NCBI GenBank assembly: GCA_002007465.1
Contig: LNAC01000032.1
Span: forward strand, 812,180-876,179
DNA from: Ailurus styani
Taxonomy: Eukaryota > Chordata > Mammalia > Carnivora > Ailuridae
Direction of reading: 5' to 3'
DNA length: 64,000 bases
In this document: piece by piece, positions 1 through 13,128 of the stretch
Numbering within the stretch: the stretch's first letter is position 1
Layout: every line of letters starts with the position of its first letter
The notes under the pieces: generated by a model
What the model saw: only the letters and a program-made list of their open reading frames with translations
The model's database searches: none
Told to the model about the DNA's origin: nothing
Program-made: the position numbers and the translations under genes

Positions 1-684
1 TTGCTTCTGATGCCATATTTATAAATTACAGCTTCTGTCTCATTTTTTAAACTGTAACTAATAGGTGTATAGAAAAATCTTCCTTCCTGAAGACAGGGTA
101 TATAAAATTTTTCTTTGCAGAATCAAATAGATTTTTTTCTCAAAAATAAACTGTTTATTGAGATGTAAGACCACAGAGACTAGAAATAACACAATAGACA
201 GATGACGTGGTTATTTCGAAGGTCAGGTCAAAGAACGCCAACAAAACACATTTTGTTTCCCTTTGCATCAAGAGAAATGTGAAGCATCTGCCCTGAATAA
301 AAAACCCAATAAGTCACTAAGGCAGGAAGCCTAATAAACAGTAAAGGCAAAAAAAAGTCCACTGCTCTAGGAAAAATCATCCCTACATTTGACTCGGTAC
401 TTCCAGAGTTGACTTCCTTCGCTGAAGAAGGGCACCATGTAACATGTTCATAAATGAAGATGACAATGTCGAATCTGAAAGACAGTGGCTTTCTTTAGCA
501 TTTTGAGTTGGATTTGAGTCCCTTCCTACCTGAGAGCTGCCAGAATACACTCTACAGTCAGACTCAGTTTGAATATCAATTTTGCTATTCTGTTAAACTA
601 CTTTTGCAGCAAAGGAACTACCAAACAAATCACCTCTATAGGCTAATGAGAACCCTTCCCTGCCTCTTCCTCCCCAGCACGTGT

Positions 685-730
685 GTGTACAACACAAACA
701 CACACGCACACACACACATACACACACGCC
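685..730. repeat. (CA)n microsatellite, interrupted
   Basis: GTGTGTGTACAACACAAACA followed by CA units broken by G and T substitutions. The overlapping open frames (508-810 and 593-808) are low-complexity artefacts. Confidence 0.9.
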
Positions 731-1479
731 CTTTAGGCCCTCCCCTCCACACTTCATTAGCTGTGCCAGGAGCATCAATAGAGAAAATAGAGAGGAGTCA
801 TAGGACATAAGCTACTTCATTAGCACTGTGTTTGGTGTTTAGTTGTCTAAAACTGGGTCCTTTGCCAGAATAGACTGAAGCCTCAAATGGCAGTGAAGCA
901 ACGCTAATTGAATCACTTGACTCCTTTTGAGAAAACAAGAGCAATAATAAAGATTAGGAATGGGCAACTCCCCATCCTTGAAGAAGTAGGAGAGAGCTTA
1001 TAAATTGGAATCTGTACGTCCTCGCTTGCCCTGGACAGTCCTTGTTCTCTGCCCCTTGTCCCCCTGTAATTATTCACAGCTCCCCTCTTGCTCTCACAAT
1101 GTCCCAACTTGAAGGGGAAAAGAAATGGCTCTTCTATTTATACCCACTGAGAGATTGTGTTGGCCCAATGAAACAGGAAAAGGAAAAATACCAATAGTCA
1201 TTTGCCAACTTTGCCCTAACAGGTTTTTATTTTTAGCATTGCCTCTCACCTGAAACTTGCCCTCCTTGTCTCTAACCCTTCCAAATGTCTGGCATATCAT
1301 CACCCAAATTTAAAATCTTCAACCCAGATCTCTTTTTGTTGACCCCATAAAAGATCTCAAAATTTGTCACCATTTTCTTAGCGAACATCACTAAGTCCTT
1401 CAAAATATACAAATAAGTCTTTTAATCAGTCACTAGGTTGTATAATTCTTCTCAAATATCTGGTGTAACTGTCTGCACC

Positions 1480-2080
1480 TCTCCATGTCCACACTGGCCA
1501 CTCCAGTCATGACTTTCACCACTTCACTTCTTGCGTATTTGCTGCCACTAATTGCTCTCTCCCAAATGTTTTCCCTGTCCAAGCGACTCTACACACCATA
1601 TCATTTTCCCGTCGAAAGTTTCATTGAAATGCCTTTGCTTATTGGTTAAAACTTCAATCTGTTCATAAAATAATTACAATCTTACCTCGATCCACCTTTC
1701 ACCACTGCCCTGTACACATTTCCCACTCAAGCCAACATATGTTTCCATTTAAAACAAACACACTTTGCCCATCCTAATTTCATGTCTTTGAACAACCCCA
1801 TACCTCCTTTTCTTTCTCCATTCTTCCTCCATTTTTTTCGCTTTAAATATTACCCATCACTTGGACTTCACTTAGGCTGCCATCTCTATGAAGTCTTAGC
1901 ATGTATCACTTTCGGACATATCTGAGCTTCTACCAAACTCACTGCTATGCATTGTTTAACGAGACCTTATACTGCCTTCCCCATATGCCTCCTGGGAGAC
2001 CATATGAGTTCCTTGAGGCCAAACTGTGTCTGGCTGTTCCTGGAACACCTTGGCATGCACAGAGTTTCTGAATTAACAAA
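1480..2080 (+). repeat. Possible old L2-like remnant
   Basis: C/T-rich text with phrases typical of the L2 3' end (TCCTTGAGGCCAAACTGTGTCTGGC, read only in part) is followed by a start-of-tail-like A-rich run. It is heavily diverged and the boundaries are approximate. Confidence 0.35.
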
Positions 2081-2279
2081 TTTTTAAAAGTCTCACCTTT
2101 AGCCACTCCTCCAGTCACGTGTGCTCGGCATTTTCAGTCATTTCACTTGTTCGCCCTTTATATTTCTTGTGGTCAGCTGTGTCAGACATACTTAGTCCTG
2201 TCTGCACTTGGTATCACAAGGCTTCATCCGTGAAACTATAGGCACGCTGTAGGAAATCTGGAAAAGACGAGAAACACTA

Positions 2280-3070
2280 AGTGTTGCGCACTGTTGGTGG
2301 GAATGGAAATTGGCACAGCCATTGTGGAAAACAGAATGGAGGTTCTTAAAAAATTTGAACTAGAGCTACCATATGGATCCAGCAATTCCATTTCTGGGGA
2401 TTTATCTGGAGGAAACAAAAACATTAACTTAAAAAGATACATGCGCCTATGTGTTCATTGCAACAAGACACGGAAGCAACGTCAGTGCCCATCAGTGAAT
2501 GAATGGGTAAAGAAAATGTCAGAGAGAGATATATATAGTGGAATAGTATTTGTCCATAAAAAGGAATAAAATCCTGGCATTTGTGACAACATGGATGGAC
2601 CTTGGGAGCATTATGCTAAGTGAAAATGAACCAGACAAAAACGAAGATTACTGTATAATCTCACACATATGTGAAACCTTAAACAAAAAAATTGCCCCAA
2701 TCTATTATCCATAACTCATAGACACTAGATTGGTGGTTGCCATAGGCAGGCGGTAGGAGGTACAGCGTAGGAGGCCAGAGGGCGGAAAGGTACAAACTGC
2801 CAGTTATGAAATAAGTACAGCAAGGGGATGTAAGGCACCGCGTGGTGACTCTAGTTAATAGTACTGTGTCGCATATTGACAGTTGCTAAGAGAAGAGATC
2901 TGAAAAGCTCTCAGCACAAGAACAAAACTCGTAACTGTGTTGGATGTTAACTAGACTTATCGTGGTGACCATTTTGCAATATGTATAAATATTGAATTAT
3001 CCGGTTGGACACCTAAAACTAATATAATGCTCTATGTCAATTATATCTCAACTTAAAAAAAAAAGAGATC
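2280..3070 (+). repeat. L1 LINE 3' end, sense
   Basis: The sequence follows the end of L1 ORF2 and its 3'UTR: TTGGTGGGAATGGAAATTGG, GCAATTCCATTTCTGGGGAT, a degraded plus-strand frame at 2294-2569, TTGGTGGTTGCCATAGGCAG and a final A-run near 3054-3064. It is 5' truncated. Stops and indels show it is dead. Confidence 0.85.
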
Positions 3071-3089
3071 TGAGATGAATGTTGTGTAG

Positions 3090-3590
3090 TTGCAGGGGCC
3101 TTCCAGAGGCCTGCAAAGCCCTACACAATCTGGTCTTTGTTGTTCTGGGACCACAGCTCCCTTCCTCCGCTCCTCACCTCCTCCTCTCCCCCTTTCCCGC
3201 CCCCTCCCCCTCCCCCCTCCTTGCTGTTCCTTAAATGTGCTAGTTAGGCTGCTCCTCCAGGGTCCTCACACTTTCCCTCCTCTGCCCAGAATGCTCCTTT
3301 TCTGGATATTCCAATGGCTTCTCCCTCATCTCCTTCAAGTCTTGGCTCAAATGTTCCCTTCTTGGTGAGACCTTCTTCTGCCTCTCTCTCCAAAATCACA
3401 ACTGTCCCCGCCACATACTCCTTACCGCCCTTGCCTGATTTATTTTTCTCCTTGGCACTCGCTACCTTCTAGCCCAATTCTATGTTTTACTAATCTCGTT
3501 CATTCTCTTCCTACTGAACTCTGAATGCTGCGAGGGCAGGAATTTTCGTCTCCTCTTACGCTGCATCTTTAGGGTCCAAATAGGTGCTTA
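3090..3590 (+). repeat. L2 LINE 3' end, sense
   Basis: Characteristic L2 3' phrases run in order: CCAGAATGCTCC, TTCAAGTCTTGGCTCAAATG, GACCTTCTTCTGCC, CTGCGAGGGCAGGAATTTTC and AATAGGTGCTTAC. The C-rich open frame at 3090-3368 inside it is not a gene. Confidence 0.75.
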
Positions 3591-3656
3591 CTATATATAT
3601 AATATATAATATGTGTGTGTGAGTATTTATATATATATGCTTTTTTTTTTTATTAA
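3588..3656. repeat. AT/TG-rich simple repeat with poly-T
   Basis: Alternating TATATATAATATATAATATG and GTGTGTGTG runs are followed by a T-run. Confidence 0.8.
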
Positions 3657-4180
3657 AAAGGGAAATGAATAGAGGGTGGGGCCTTGTCGACTGTTGTTAG
3701 TAACTCTCCTTTCCTCTTTTGGAAAGTGTTTATTTCCAAAGGGGAAACAAAAAATTTTCTGCTTTTCCCTTGAATCCGGGAACTACCAATTTTTTATATC
3801 CAAGAGAATAATAATTAAGTAAGTAAATGCATGATATTTTGCTCGTGTTTTGTTGTTGTTGTTGTTGTTTTATATAAAAATGTGCATTGTGAGGGAGAAT
3901 TCCAAGCTACTGTGAAAAGGACTTACTGAAAAGAAGCCTGGAAGACAAAGGTCATTCTGCTTTGCAGGTGGCTCTTGGGCTCTGGCCAGTGGGCAGGCTG
4001 GCTCCTCCTTACTTTAGGATAGGCAGTGACCTGCAGGTCACTCTGTGGCTCCAGACTTGCCTGATTTATCTATTTCCTTCCAAATTAAGGGCAAAAAACA
4101 TCCACTCATTATGTAATGATTAAGTCCAGATAGGACATAAGCTTATGATTTATGGCAGTTAGTTATAATGTAGAAAGTTA

Positions 4181-4390
4181 GGGGCGCCTGGGTGGCTCAG
4201 TTGGTTAAATGTCCGACTCTTGGTTTGGCTCAGGTCAGGCACTGACGGTTGTGAGATCGAGCCCCCTGTCAGGGTCCGAGCTCAGCTCGGAATCTGCTTG
4301 AGATTCTTTACCAGAATCTCTCTCACCCCCTCCACTCCTTCCCCTACTCCTGCTCTCTCTCTCTCAAATAAATAAATAAAATCTTTTTTG
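4181..4390 (+). repeat. CAN-SINE, sense
   Basis: tRNA-Lys-derived head GGGGCGCCTGGGTGGCTCAG, CT-rich middle and tail CAAATAAATAAATAAAATC. Imperfect target-site duplications AGAAAGTTA (before) and AGAAAGTTTA (after) flank it. The body is diverged, so this is an older copy. Confidence 0.95.
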
Positions 4391-5217
4391 AGAAAGTTTA
4401 TAGAAAACTCAGGCCATCACCATTGTAATGTAGGGAAAGAGCTGCAGGTTAATGTAGGCACAGGGAAAGAATGGCCTCTCCTTCTGCCAGAAAGACAGTC
4501 CACTCTACAACATTTGCCTACTTATAATTGGAAAAGCTATTCAGTAGTACTTTTTTAATTAAATAATTTCTTTTTCCAGTTATAAAAGTGAAAAGTCTCC
4601 CTGTATAAGACTGAAACCACGGGAAACACACAGAGAAAGCCTTTAAGCTCACTACACACAGATATTTATTGTTAATATTTTGGCACATGCCTTTTCTATA
4701 ACTTAACACTAAGCTTGAGATTCTTTCATCATAATTTTAATTCTCTGTAATCCAGTTAATATATTTAAGTTTGGACAAAAATAGGACTTCAGTAATATGT
4801 TTGTATTACTGCTGCTATAACAACTTGAAACAGCTGACACGTAAGACATTTTAAATCATTTTGCCAAAGTGAATTAGTATTTAAATAGCTGGAATCTGAT
4901 AGCTTTTCTGAAACTTGTGTGAGAAATAACATGAGCATTCTTGAAGAGATCGCATGTAATTTAGGATATAAGTATACTAACCCCTGAAGCATTTGTTAAG
5001 GATTATTTTGAGTTATGACTGAGTTAAGGATTATCATGTTTAAACTTCCTGTGCTACTTCACAAATTCTTAAGCAATCCTTTTTGTTAGCAGGGTGAAAA
5101 CAAAACAAAACAAAAAAACAACCAAATAAAAATTGTAAGATTTTGAATGAAGAATTGATTCCTTAAAAAAAAAAAAAAATGTTCAGACCTAACTTTTTTT
5201 GAAATTGCCTGATTGCA

Positions 5218-5422
5218 GGGGCGCCTGGGTGGCTCAGTTTGTTACACGTCTGCCTTTGGCTTAGGTCATGATCCTGGGGTCTTGGGATCGAGCCCCGAAT
5301 TGGGCTCCCTGCTTGGCAGGAAGCCTGCTTCTCCCTCTCCCTCTCCTCCTGCTGTGTTCCCTCTCTCGCTGTGTCTCTCTCTGTCAAATAAATAAATAAA
5401 ATCTTCAAAAAAGATAAAAAAA
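5218..5422 (+). repeat. CAN-SINE, sense
   Basis: Full-length head, CT-rich tract and AAATAAATAAATAAAATC tail. Flanked by GAAATTGCCTGATT and GAAATTGCCTAATT target-site duplications. Confidence 0.96.
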
Positions 5423-5489
5423 GAAATTGCCTAATTTCATAATCTGGAATAGATCAGATGATGCTGACATGGATAATCTAAAAAAATTT

Positions 5490-5760
5490 GTAAGTATTGA
5501 AGTATAGTTGACACATGATGTTATATTAGTTTCAGATGTACATCATGGTGGTTCAACAATTCCATATGTCATGCAGTTGTTCACCATGATAGGTCTAATT
5601 ACCATCTGTCACCATATAAAGTTAGTATAGTACCGTTGACCATACTCTCTTTACTGTACTTTTCATCCCAGTGACTTACTTATTTTATACCTGGAAGTCT
5701 GTGCCTCTTATTCCCCTTCACTTATTTTGCCCATCTTCTCACCCCCCATTATTAAGTTGA
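5490..5760 (-). repeat. L1 3'UTR fragment, antisense
   Basis: Text such as TATAGTTGACACATGATGTT, ATTAGTTTCAGATGTACA and TACCGTTGACCATACTC is the reverse strand of the L1 3'UTR. It resembles the longer copies at 57250 and 58240. Confidence 0.75.
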
Positions 5761-5975
5761 CTTAACCACAGTGGTAGACTGGCTGAAGGAATCCGAAAAA
5801 GGAATGATCTGCAAAAGTACTAGAAGTTTATTCTGGAGAGGGCCATTTAATGAGCAGAGAATTAACTGAAAATACTGAGAGCTGAATCTTCCCTCCCTTC
5901 GTGGCCCACATGGCCTCAAAGACAGTGGAGAACTGTAAAAAAGACGTAAGGTCAGGGTTCAAAAAAGAAACATGG

Positions 5976-6184
5976 TGGGGGTGCCTGGGTGGCTCAGTCG
6001 TTAAGTGTCTGCCTTCAGCTCAGGTCATGATCCCGGGCTCCTGGGATCGAGCCCCACCTCGGGCTCCCTGCTCAGTGGGAAGCCTGCTTCTCCCTCTCCC
6101 ACTCCCTCTGCTTGTGTTCCCTCTCTCGCTGTCTCTCTCTCTCTCTCTGTCAAATAAATAAATTAAATCTTTAAAAAGAAAAAG
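5976..6184 (+). repeat. CAN-SINE, sense
   Basis: Head GGGTGCCTGGGTGGCTCAG, CT microsatellite and A-rich tail, with AAAGAAACAT target-site duplications at 5964-5973 and 6185-6194. Confidence 0.95.
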
Positions 6185-7154
6185 AAAGAAACATTGGTCA
6201 CTTAGGCTAGGATTACCCACTGCGGTTAGGTAAGTGAATGTCATCCTCCTAAATATAATGCCTTTCCCATATGAAACAACTATTGCAAGCTTCTTGTGAC
6301 CTCAATCTTAAAAGTATTGGCAGTTCTTTCTTGAAAGCTATCAACTTTTCTCCTCTTGATTTCAACCCAGAACTCCAGATAGTACCCGCTCGTCTGTTTC
6401 TGATGATGCCATAGACCTGACAGGCGGCCTAGCTCTCACTTGATTTTGCTTGTGGCATAGACTGCCTGGGTTCCTCCCTTACAACCAGCAATTCGTTTAG
6501 TCGGGGCGCCCAGCAGTTTGACTGGTAGAGAGGTCTTCTCGCAATTCTTTCCCTACCATTTGTTTCAAAGCACTTGCACGTGAGAATTAGTGGGGGTTGT
6601 TTGATCCCTTCTTATCATCACTTACACTAAATTGTCATGTTGGCAGGAGTCTGAGCCTCACTGTATTCATTCTCACCCATGATAGTTCTTACAGTTTGCA
6701 GAGCCCTGGGATCTGGAATCAAATCTATATAATTAAAATACTTCATTGTCCACACACGACATCTCCCTAACAGCATAATAAAGCAGTGGTTTACTTTTCC
6801 TCCTTTCACTTCATTACTACTGGTATAAGGATGGACAGAGAGGTGCTTTTTTAAAATTTGTTCACTCCAGGAAGTGGCTAAGCGTCACAGACTGGGAAAG
6901 GATGTGCAAGGTAATTGAAGTGGTCAAGCGAGATTGTTCACTGTTTCTGTGTATTTGTTTTAACCCAGAGCTGGAGCAGAAATCTTCAATACAGCTTTCC
7001 ATAATTGTCTACAATTTGAAATTATGAATCATTAGCTACTTAGAGTTGTCTTACGTGGGAGGTAGTGATTTGGGTTCTCTCTAAGGGTTTAGCTTTAAAC
7101 TGGAGTTACACTAGGTTGGTACCGGAAAAAAAAAATTCAAAAGGGCCCAGGGAT

Positions 7155-7324
7155 GGGCGCCTGGGTGGCTCAGTGGGTTAAAGCCTCTGCTTTCGGCTCA
7201 GGTCATGATCTCAGGGTCCTGGGATCGAGGCCCGCATCGGGCTGTCTGCTCGGCAGGGAGCCTGCTTCCCCCTCTCTCTCTGCCTGCCTCTCTGCCTCCT
7301 TGTGATCTCTCTCCCTCTGTGAAA

Positions 7325-7369
<45 letters not shown>
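7155..7369 (+). repeat. CAN-SINE, sense, young-looking, long (AAAT)n tail
   Basis: The element has the GTGGGTTAAAGCCTCTGC subfamily head and a tail of about twelve AAAT units. It is flanked by perfect 14-bp duplications AAAAGGGCCCAGGG at 7139-7152 and 7370-7383. The perfect duplications and long pure tail suggest a recent insertion. Confidence 0.97.
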
Positions 7370-7371
<2 letters not shown>

Positions 7372-8053
7372 AAGGGCCCAGGGCAAGACTGCAGGACTTA
7401 GGAGGGAAAAGCTGAGAAGAAAACCCAATTCTTGCCTTTAAAAAGAACATATTTCAAACTCTAGAACTTTTACAATCTTGAAGAGACAGCTTGGCGCAGG
7501 AGATCTTATCTTACCACCTTGTAATGCCTCTTGCCACCTCATATGTTTTTGCTGAGACCAAGCCTATTTTTAATCACACCTAGGAGTGAAGGAAATGTAC
7601 TTGAGTGTTCTCTAATTTGCTGATCGACATCTCTAGGATGTGTATGTAATTTTCTGAGCTCCTACGGACTTTGATCTTTAAGTTCACAGAGCAGAACTAA
7701 AGTAAAATTTGAAGTCATTAAAAGAAAAGGCAGATTCCAGATCAAGATGGCAACGGAGGAAGATCCTGAACTCGCCTCCTCCCGTGGACACCCCAGATCT
7801 GTAGCTACGTGTAGAACAGTTTCCTCCAAAGAAAATTCTAAAAACCAGCTGAGAGGTTCCCACACATCAGGCAAATGGGGAAACCCCACATTGAAGTTGG
7901 TAGGAGTGACTTGAGACACAGTCTCACCATAAATCCTGTCCCAGGCACCATGACCCATAATCGGGAGGTCAGCTGAAAACCTGGAGCTTTTCCCTGACGA
8001 CTGAAGGGTTTGAACCCCACATCAGACATCCCAACTTTTAAGACGTGCACCTG

Positions 8054-8226
8054 AGGGCGCCTGGGTGGCTCAGTGGGTTAAAGCCTCTGCTTTCGGCTCA
8101 GGTCATGACCTCAGGGTCCTGGGATCGAGGCCCGCATCGGGCTCCCTGCTNCGCCTTCCTCTCTGCCTCCTTGTGATCTCTCTCCCTCTGTGAAATAAAT
8201 AAATAAAATCTTTAAAAAAAAAAAAA
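8054..8226 (+). repeat. CAN-SINE, sense, broken by an assembly N
   Basis: Same subfamily as the 7155 copy. Perfect AAGACGTGCACCTG duplications at 8040-8053 and 8227-8240 flank it. A single N at 8151 replaces about 35-40 bases of the middle when compared with the 7155 copy. Confidence 0.96.
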
Positions 8227-8754
8227 AAGACGTGCACCTGGGAGATGAGGCCCCAAAACACCAAGCTTTGAAAATCAAGGAGGTTTGAGCACACAAGACC
8301 TGCAGGGCTCTATCAATGTGAGAAGTGGCTCTTAAAGGGCTTGTGTGCTTGGACTCCCCATCCCAGGGCCCAGGACAGAAACGGCTGATTGAGAGGCTCA
8401 TATACTTATTTTAAGTCATCACACTAAGGGGCAAGCATCTAATTTAACACACAGGTAGGGCCCTGCTGGGGTCTCTCCAGGGACGGAGGCTGGTGGGTAC
8501 CATCTTTGTGCTCTCCTTTGCCTTGCTCCAGGCTGCAGGTGTTTCACAGAAATGAGCGTATGGTCTTATCTGCTGCCCTGATTTCTGTGGCTGCTGCCAG
8601 GGGACACCTCTAGATCACCTTGTTGTGGCGACCAGCAGGCTTGTGTTTATGGTCTCACAGGACCGTATATTTGCACGTGTGATAAGCTGCTTCCTGAGGG
8701 TCTGTCACCCAAGCAGTCTGAATCTAAATGCTGAGAGAAATCCTCCCATTTGGG

Positions 8755-9623
8755 ACACTGATAGATCTTGGCATATCCTCGACTACTGGTAGACATTAAA
8801 AAGAAAATAGACTGCTCGGATGATCACAGAGGTTTGTTAGACCAGATGGACTTATCAGATATATACAGAACATTCCATCTAAAAGCAATAGAATATACAT
8901 TCTTCTCAAGCATACAGGAAACGTTATCAAGGAGAGATAATATATTAGGCCATAACACAAGTCTTAATAAACTTACGAGGATTGAAATTATACCAAGCAT
9001 CTTTTCCAAGCACAATAGTATGACTAGAAATCAATTACAAGAAGGGAACTGGGGAATTTGCAAATACGTGGAGATTAAACCACGTGTTACTGAACAACCA
9101 ATGGGTCAAAGAAGAAATCAAAAGAAAAATTTTAAAATGCCTTGAAACAAATGAAAATGGAAATACAACATAGCAAAATATATAGGATGCAGCAAAGGCA
9201 GGAAGAGGGATGTTTATGCGTACCTCAAGAAAAAGAAAAACAAAGCCCAAAGTTAGTAGAGGGAAGTACATCACAAAGATCAGGACAGAAATAAATGAAA
9301 TAGAGACCAAAGAAAAATAAAAACCAATGAAACTAAGAGCTGGTTCTTGAAAAGACAAACAATTGACAAATCTTTATGTAGGCTAACCCAGTGAAAAAGA
9401 GAGAGGATTTAAATAAATTCAGAAATAAAAGAGACGATCTTAAAACTGATATCACAGAAATACAAAGCATCATAGAGATTACTATGAGCAACAATATGCT
9501 CACAAATTGGACATCCCAGAAGAAATGGGTAAATTCCTAAAATCATATACCTTGCCAAGTCATGTCATGAAGAAATAGAAAATCAAAACAGACCAATTAC
9601 TAGTAAGAAGATTAAGTCAGAAA

Positions 9624-9670
<47 letters not shown>

Positions 9671-11640
9671 AATAAAAAATAAAAAACCTTAAAAGCCCAG
9701 GACCTGGCAGCTTCACTGGTGAATTCTACCAGACATTAAAAAGAATACCAATCTCTCTCAAACTCATACAAAATATAGAAGAAGGAGGATTGCTTCCATA
9801 CTCATTTTACAAAGTCAGCATTACCCTGATACCAAAACCAAAGAAGGATGCCAAAATCAAAGAATATTATAGGCCAACATCCCTGATGAATATAGATGCA
9901 AAAATTCTCTACTAACTGTTAGCAAACTGAATCGGACAATACATTAAAAAATCATAAAACATGATTAAGAGGGATGTATTCCAGGGACGCAAGGATGTTT
10001 CAACATCCTGAAGTAAATGTGATACATAACATTAACCAAATGAAGGATAAAAACCATTTGATCATTTTAAGCTGCAGGAAAAAGTATTTGACGAAATTCA
10101 ACATCCACTTATGATTAAAAACTCTTAACAAAGTGGGCATAGAGGGAACATACTTCAACCTAATATTAACGCCATATATGACAAGCCCATGGCTCACATT
10201 TTACTCAGTGATGAAAAGCTGAAAACTTTTCCTGTAAGATCAAGAACAAGAAAAGGATGCCCACTCTTGCCACTTTTATTCAATATAGTACTAGAAGTCC
10301 TAGCCAGAGCAATTAGGCAAGAAAAAGAAAGAAAAGACATCCAGATTAGAGAGGAAGAAGTAAAACTGTCATGCTTTGCAGATGACATGATATTGCATAT
10401 AGAAAACCCTACAGTATCTACCAAAAACCTGTTAGAAATAATAAATGAATACAGTAAATTTGCAAGACACAAAATTGATAAACAAAAATTTATTATGTTT
10501 TTACACACTCATAATGAACTAGAAGACAGAGAAAGTAAGAAAATGCCACATACAATTGCATCAAAATGAACAAACTGTTTAGGAATAAATTTAACCAAAG
10601 AGGATAAAGACCTACACACTGAAATCTAAAGACATTAATAAAAATTAAAAAGTTGAAGATGCAAATAAATGGAAAGATAATCTGTACTCATGGACTGAAA
10701 GAGTTAATATTGTTGAAGCATCCATAGTACCCAAAGCAACCTACAGATTCAGTGCAATCCCAATCAAAATTCTAATAGCATTTTTCGCAAAGCTAGAACA
10801 AACAATCCTAAAATTTGTATGGAACCTCACAGGCCTCCAAGTAATGAAAGGAATCTTGAGAAAGGAGTGAAGCTAGAAGCATCACGATAGTTATATTACA
10901 ATGCTATAGTAACCAAAACAATATGATATTGGCATAAAAACAGACACATAGGTCAGTACACAGAATAGAGAGCCCAGAAAGAAACCACACACATATGGCC
11001 AATTAATTTATGACAGAGAAGCTGAAAATATACAATGGGGAAAGGACAGTCTCGTCAATAAATTGTCCTGGGAAAAATAGATAGCCAAATAAAAAAGAAT
11101 GAAACTGGACCGCTATCTTACACCATACAGAAAAATTAACTCAAAATGGATTAAATACTTAAATGTAAGATCTGAAATCATAAAACTCATGGAAGAAAAC
11201 ATTGGCATTGGTCTTAGCAATGAAAACAAAGACAACAAAAGCAAAAAATAAACAAATGGGACTACATCAAACTTTCGCACAGCAAATGGACCATAAACAA
11301 AATGAAAAAAAACAGCCTACAGAATGGAAGGAAATATTTTCAAATCACATATCTGATAAGGGGTTAGTGTCCAAAATATATGAAGCTCATAAAACTTAAT
11401 AGCAAAAAAAGCAATTCAATTAAAAAATGAGCAGAAGACCTGAATGGACATTTTTTCAAAAAAGACATACAGATGTCCAACAGGTACATGAAAACGTGCT
11501 CAACATCACTAATCATCAGGGAAATGCAAAATCAAAGCCACAATGAGATAGCAATTCACACTTGTTAGAATGGCTATTAACAAAAGACCAGAAATAACAA
11601 GTGTTGGTGAGCATGTGGAGAAAAGGGAATGTAATGTATG
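8755..11640 (+). repeat. L1 LINE ORF2 fragment, sense, degenerate
   Basis: About 2.9 kb of L1 ORF2. The frame at 8768-9145 contains the end of the endonuclease domain (DLSDIYRTFHLKAIEYTFFS, LGHNTSLNK). The frame at 10189-10569 contains the reverse-transcriptase core ([20 protein letters not shown] and the catalytic FADD at about 10375-10389). Later frames near 11202-11399 belong to the ORF2 C-terminal part. Stops and frameshifts separate them, so no active enzyme is encoded. Both the 5' half and the 3' end of the element are missing. Confidence 0.9.
9620..9690 (+). repeat. (AAAT)n microsatellite inside the L1
   Basis: About twelve AAAT units interrupt the L1 ORF2 sequence between AGATTAAGTCAGA and CCTTAAAAGCCCAGGACC. 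It is an expansion within the element rather than a SINE tail, since no SINE body precedes it. Confidence 0.85.
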
Positions 11641-12689
11641 TTGTCACTTTGACTCCGATCAAATATTCAAGCCACAACACCATGATGTTGGTTTTGGTGT
11701 GAATGAATTACACACACAGTTCACTGAAACCTTTGAATAGGAGTGACGAAAGGGACTGGAAGCTTCTGAACCTAGGTCAGGGTCATCTTGGCCTGGCAAT
11801 CCATTCTTTCTTGTTGCCTTAAACGCTTCGAGGCAAAGGCTGTGAGATGTTTTACAAATCCTAAATAGATCTATAACTTTAAACCCTTCAAAAAATTAAT
11901 TAAGCCATGTATTTGGAATCTGTATTCAAAGAGGCAGAAAAAATATTAATTCCTCCTTCACCCCACTATAAATTTTAAATGATTATTTCTTAATGCAACT
12001 TAAGTAACTATACAAAAAAAGGAAAGGGTGAGTTTCTCTGATGTGACATTAACAGCAGGTGTCCACTAAGAGACTCATTGAGGAATTTTTATAGAATGAA
12101 GAGGAGCGTCGGAGACAGCTGGGTTTGCAAACCACCGGAAATCTTTTATTGTTTGCTGAATTGGAGCAAGTCCAAAAGGGAGAATAATTACTCTTTCCAA
12201 CTGCCAAGTTTTCAGGCTGTTCAGATAACCCTGGTCTTGTAGTAGGAAAGAAATGTGAGCCAAGGTACAAGAATAGCGACTGAATTTTATAAAAAAAATA
12301 TTTCTAAGGGAGCAGTTTTCTCAGAGTGGTCTGTTTGCGTTAACTAACAGAATACAAAATAAAGCACTATTTTATCAAAACCACAAAAAATAAAGGAGAG
12401 GAAAAAAATCAGACTTGTTATCCACTCTTAGGCTTTATAGTAATACGAGAGCTAAGGATTTCAACCGGACTTCTTTGGGACTTGTAAGCCATTGATGAAA
12501 AGCTTTGCGGAAGGAGAAAACAGGAAGTAATTCTCAATATTAAATGGAAAATTTTTATCTGAAAACTCTTCATTTTCCAAAAAAATTTTGGATTACTCTG
12601 ATTTAAAGTGAACACATCCGTTCTCCTGACAATAGAGAAGAAATCCTAGGTTTTGCTCTAAATTTCCAAACCTAATAACCAATTTAGAT

Positions 12690-12840
12690 GATAGATGCTT
12701 GATGCTTTCTTTATCTATACTATCTTAATCATCCTCACAACAGACCTATGAAGGAAATACTATTATAAGGGTGTCCCATTTTTTCAGAGAGAGGAGTTAC
12801 TTGGAAATTTCAAAATATTCAAGTATTACAGAACTTTCAT
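12690..12840 (-). repeat. MIR fragment, antisense
   Basis: ATCCTCACAACAGACCTATGAAGG and the run that follows (bases 12731-12800) match the reverse strand of a MIR SINE. Diverged. Confidence 0.5.
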
Positions 12841-12892
12841 AATTCAAAGTCTGTTTTCCTATAAGAATAATTTTATTTTTTTAAATCTTTTT

Positions 12893-12992
12893 AACTAAAT
12901 GTTATACGCAAACAATGAACCTTGGAACACTACATCAAAAACTAATGACGTACTGTATGGTGACTAACATAATAAAAGAATTTTTTTAATAA
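12893..12992 (+). repeat. L1 extreme 3' end, sense
   Basis: ACAATGAACCTTGGAACACT, CTAATGACGTACTGTATGG and TGACTAACATAATAAAAGAA are the last bases of the carnivore L1 3'UTR as I recall it. The copy is very short and 5' truncated. Confidence 0.75.
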
Positions 12993-13017
12993 ATTTTTTT
13001 AAGAAAAATAAGTAATA

Positions 13018-13128
13018 CCTGTATTTATTTATTTTTAATTAAGCTCTATACCCAAAGCGGGGCTTAAACCCAAAACCCCGACATGAACAGTTGTGTGCTC
13101 TACCTACGGAGCCAGCCAGGGGCCTTCC
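13018..13128 (-). repeat. Old tRNA-derived SINE, antisense
   Basis: The reverse strand reads as a degenerate tRNA-Lys-like head (TGGCTCCGTAGGTAGAGCAC, GTTTTGGGTTTAAGCCCCGC). The tail TTTATTTATTTTTAATT lies on the left. Confidence 0.75.

Noticed and set aside
10189..10569. 126-residue frame with reverse-transcriptase FADD motif
   Set aside because: As an independent gene: it is a fragment of a dead L1 ORF2 and is annotated as repeat.
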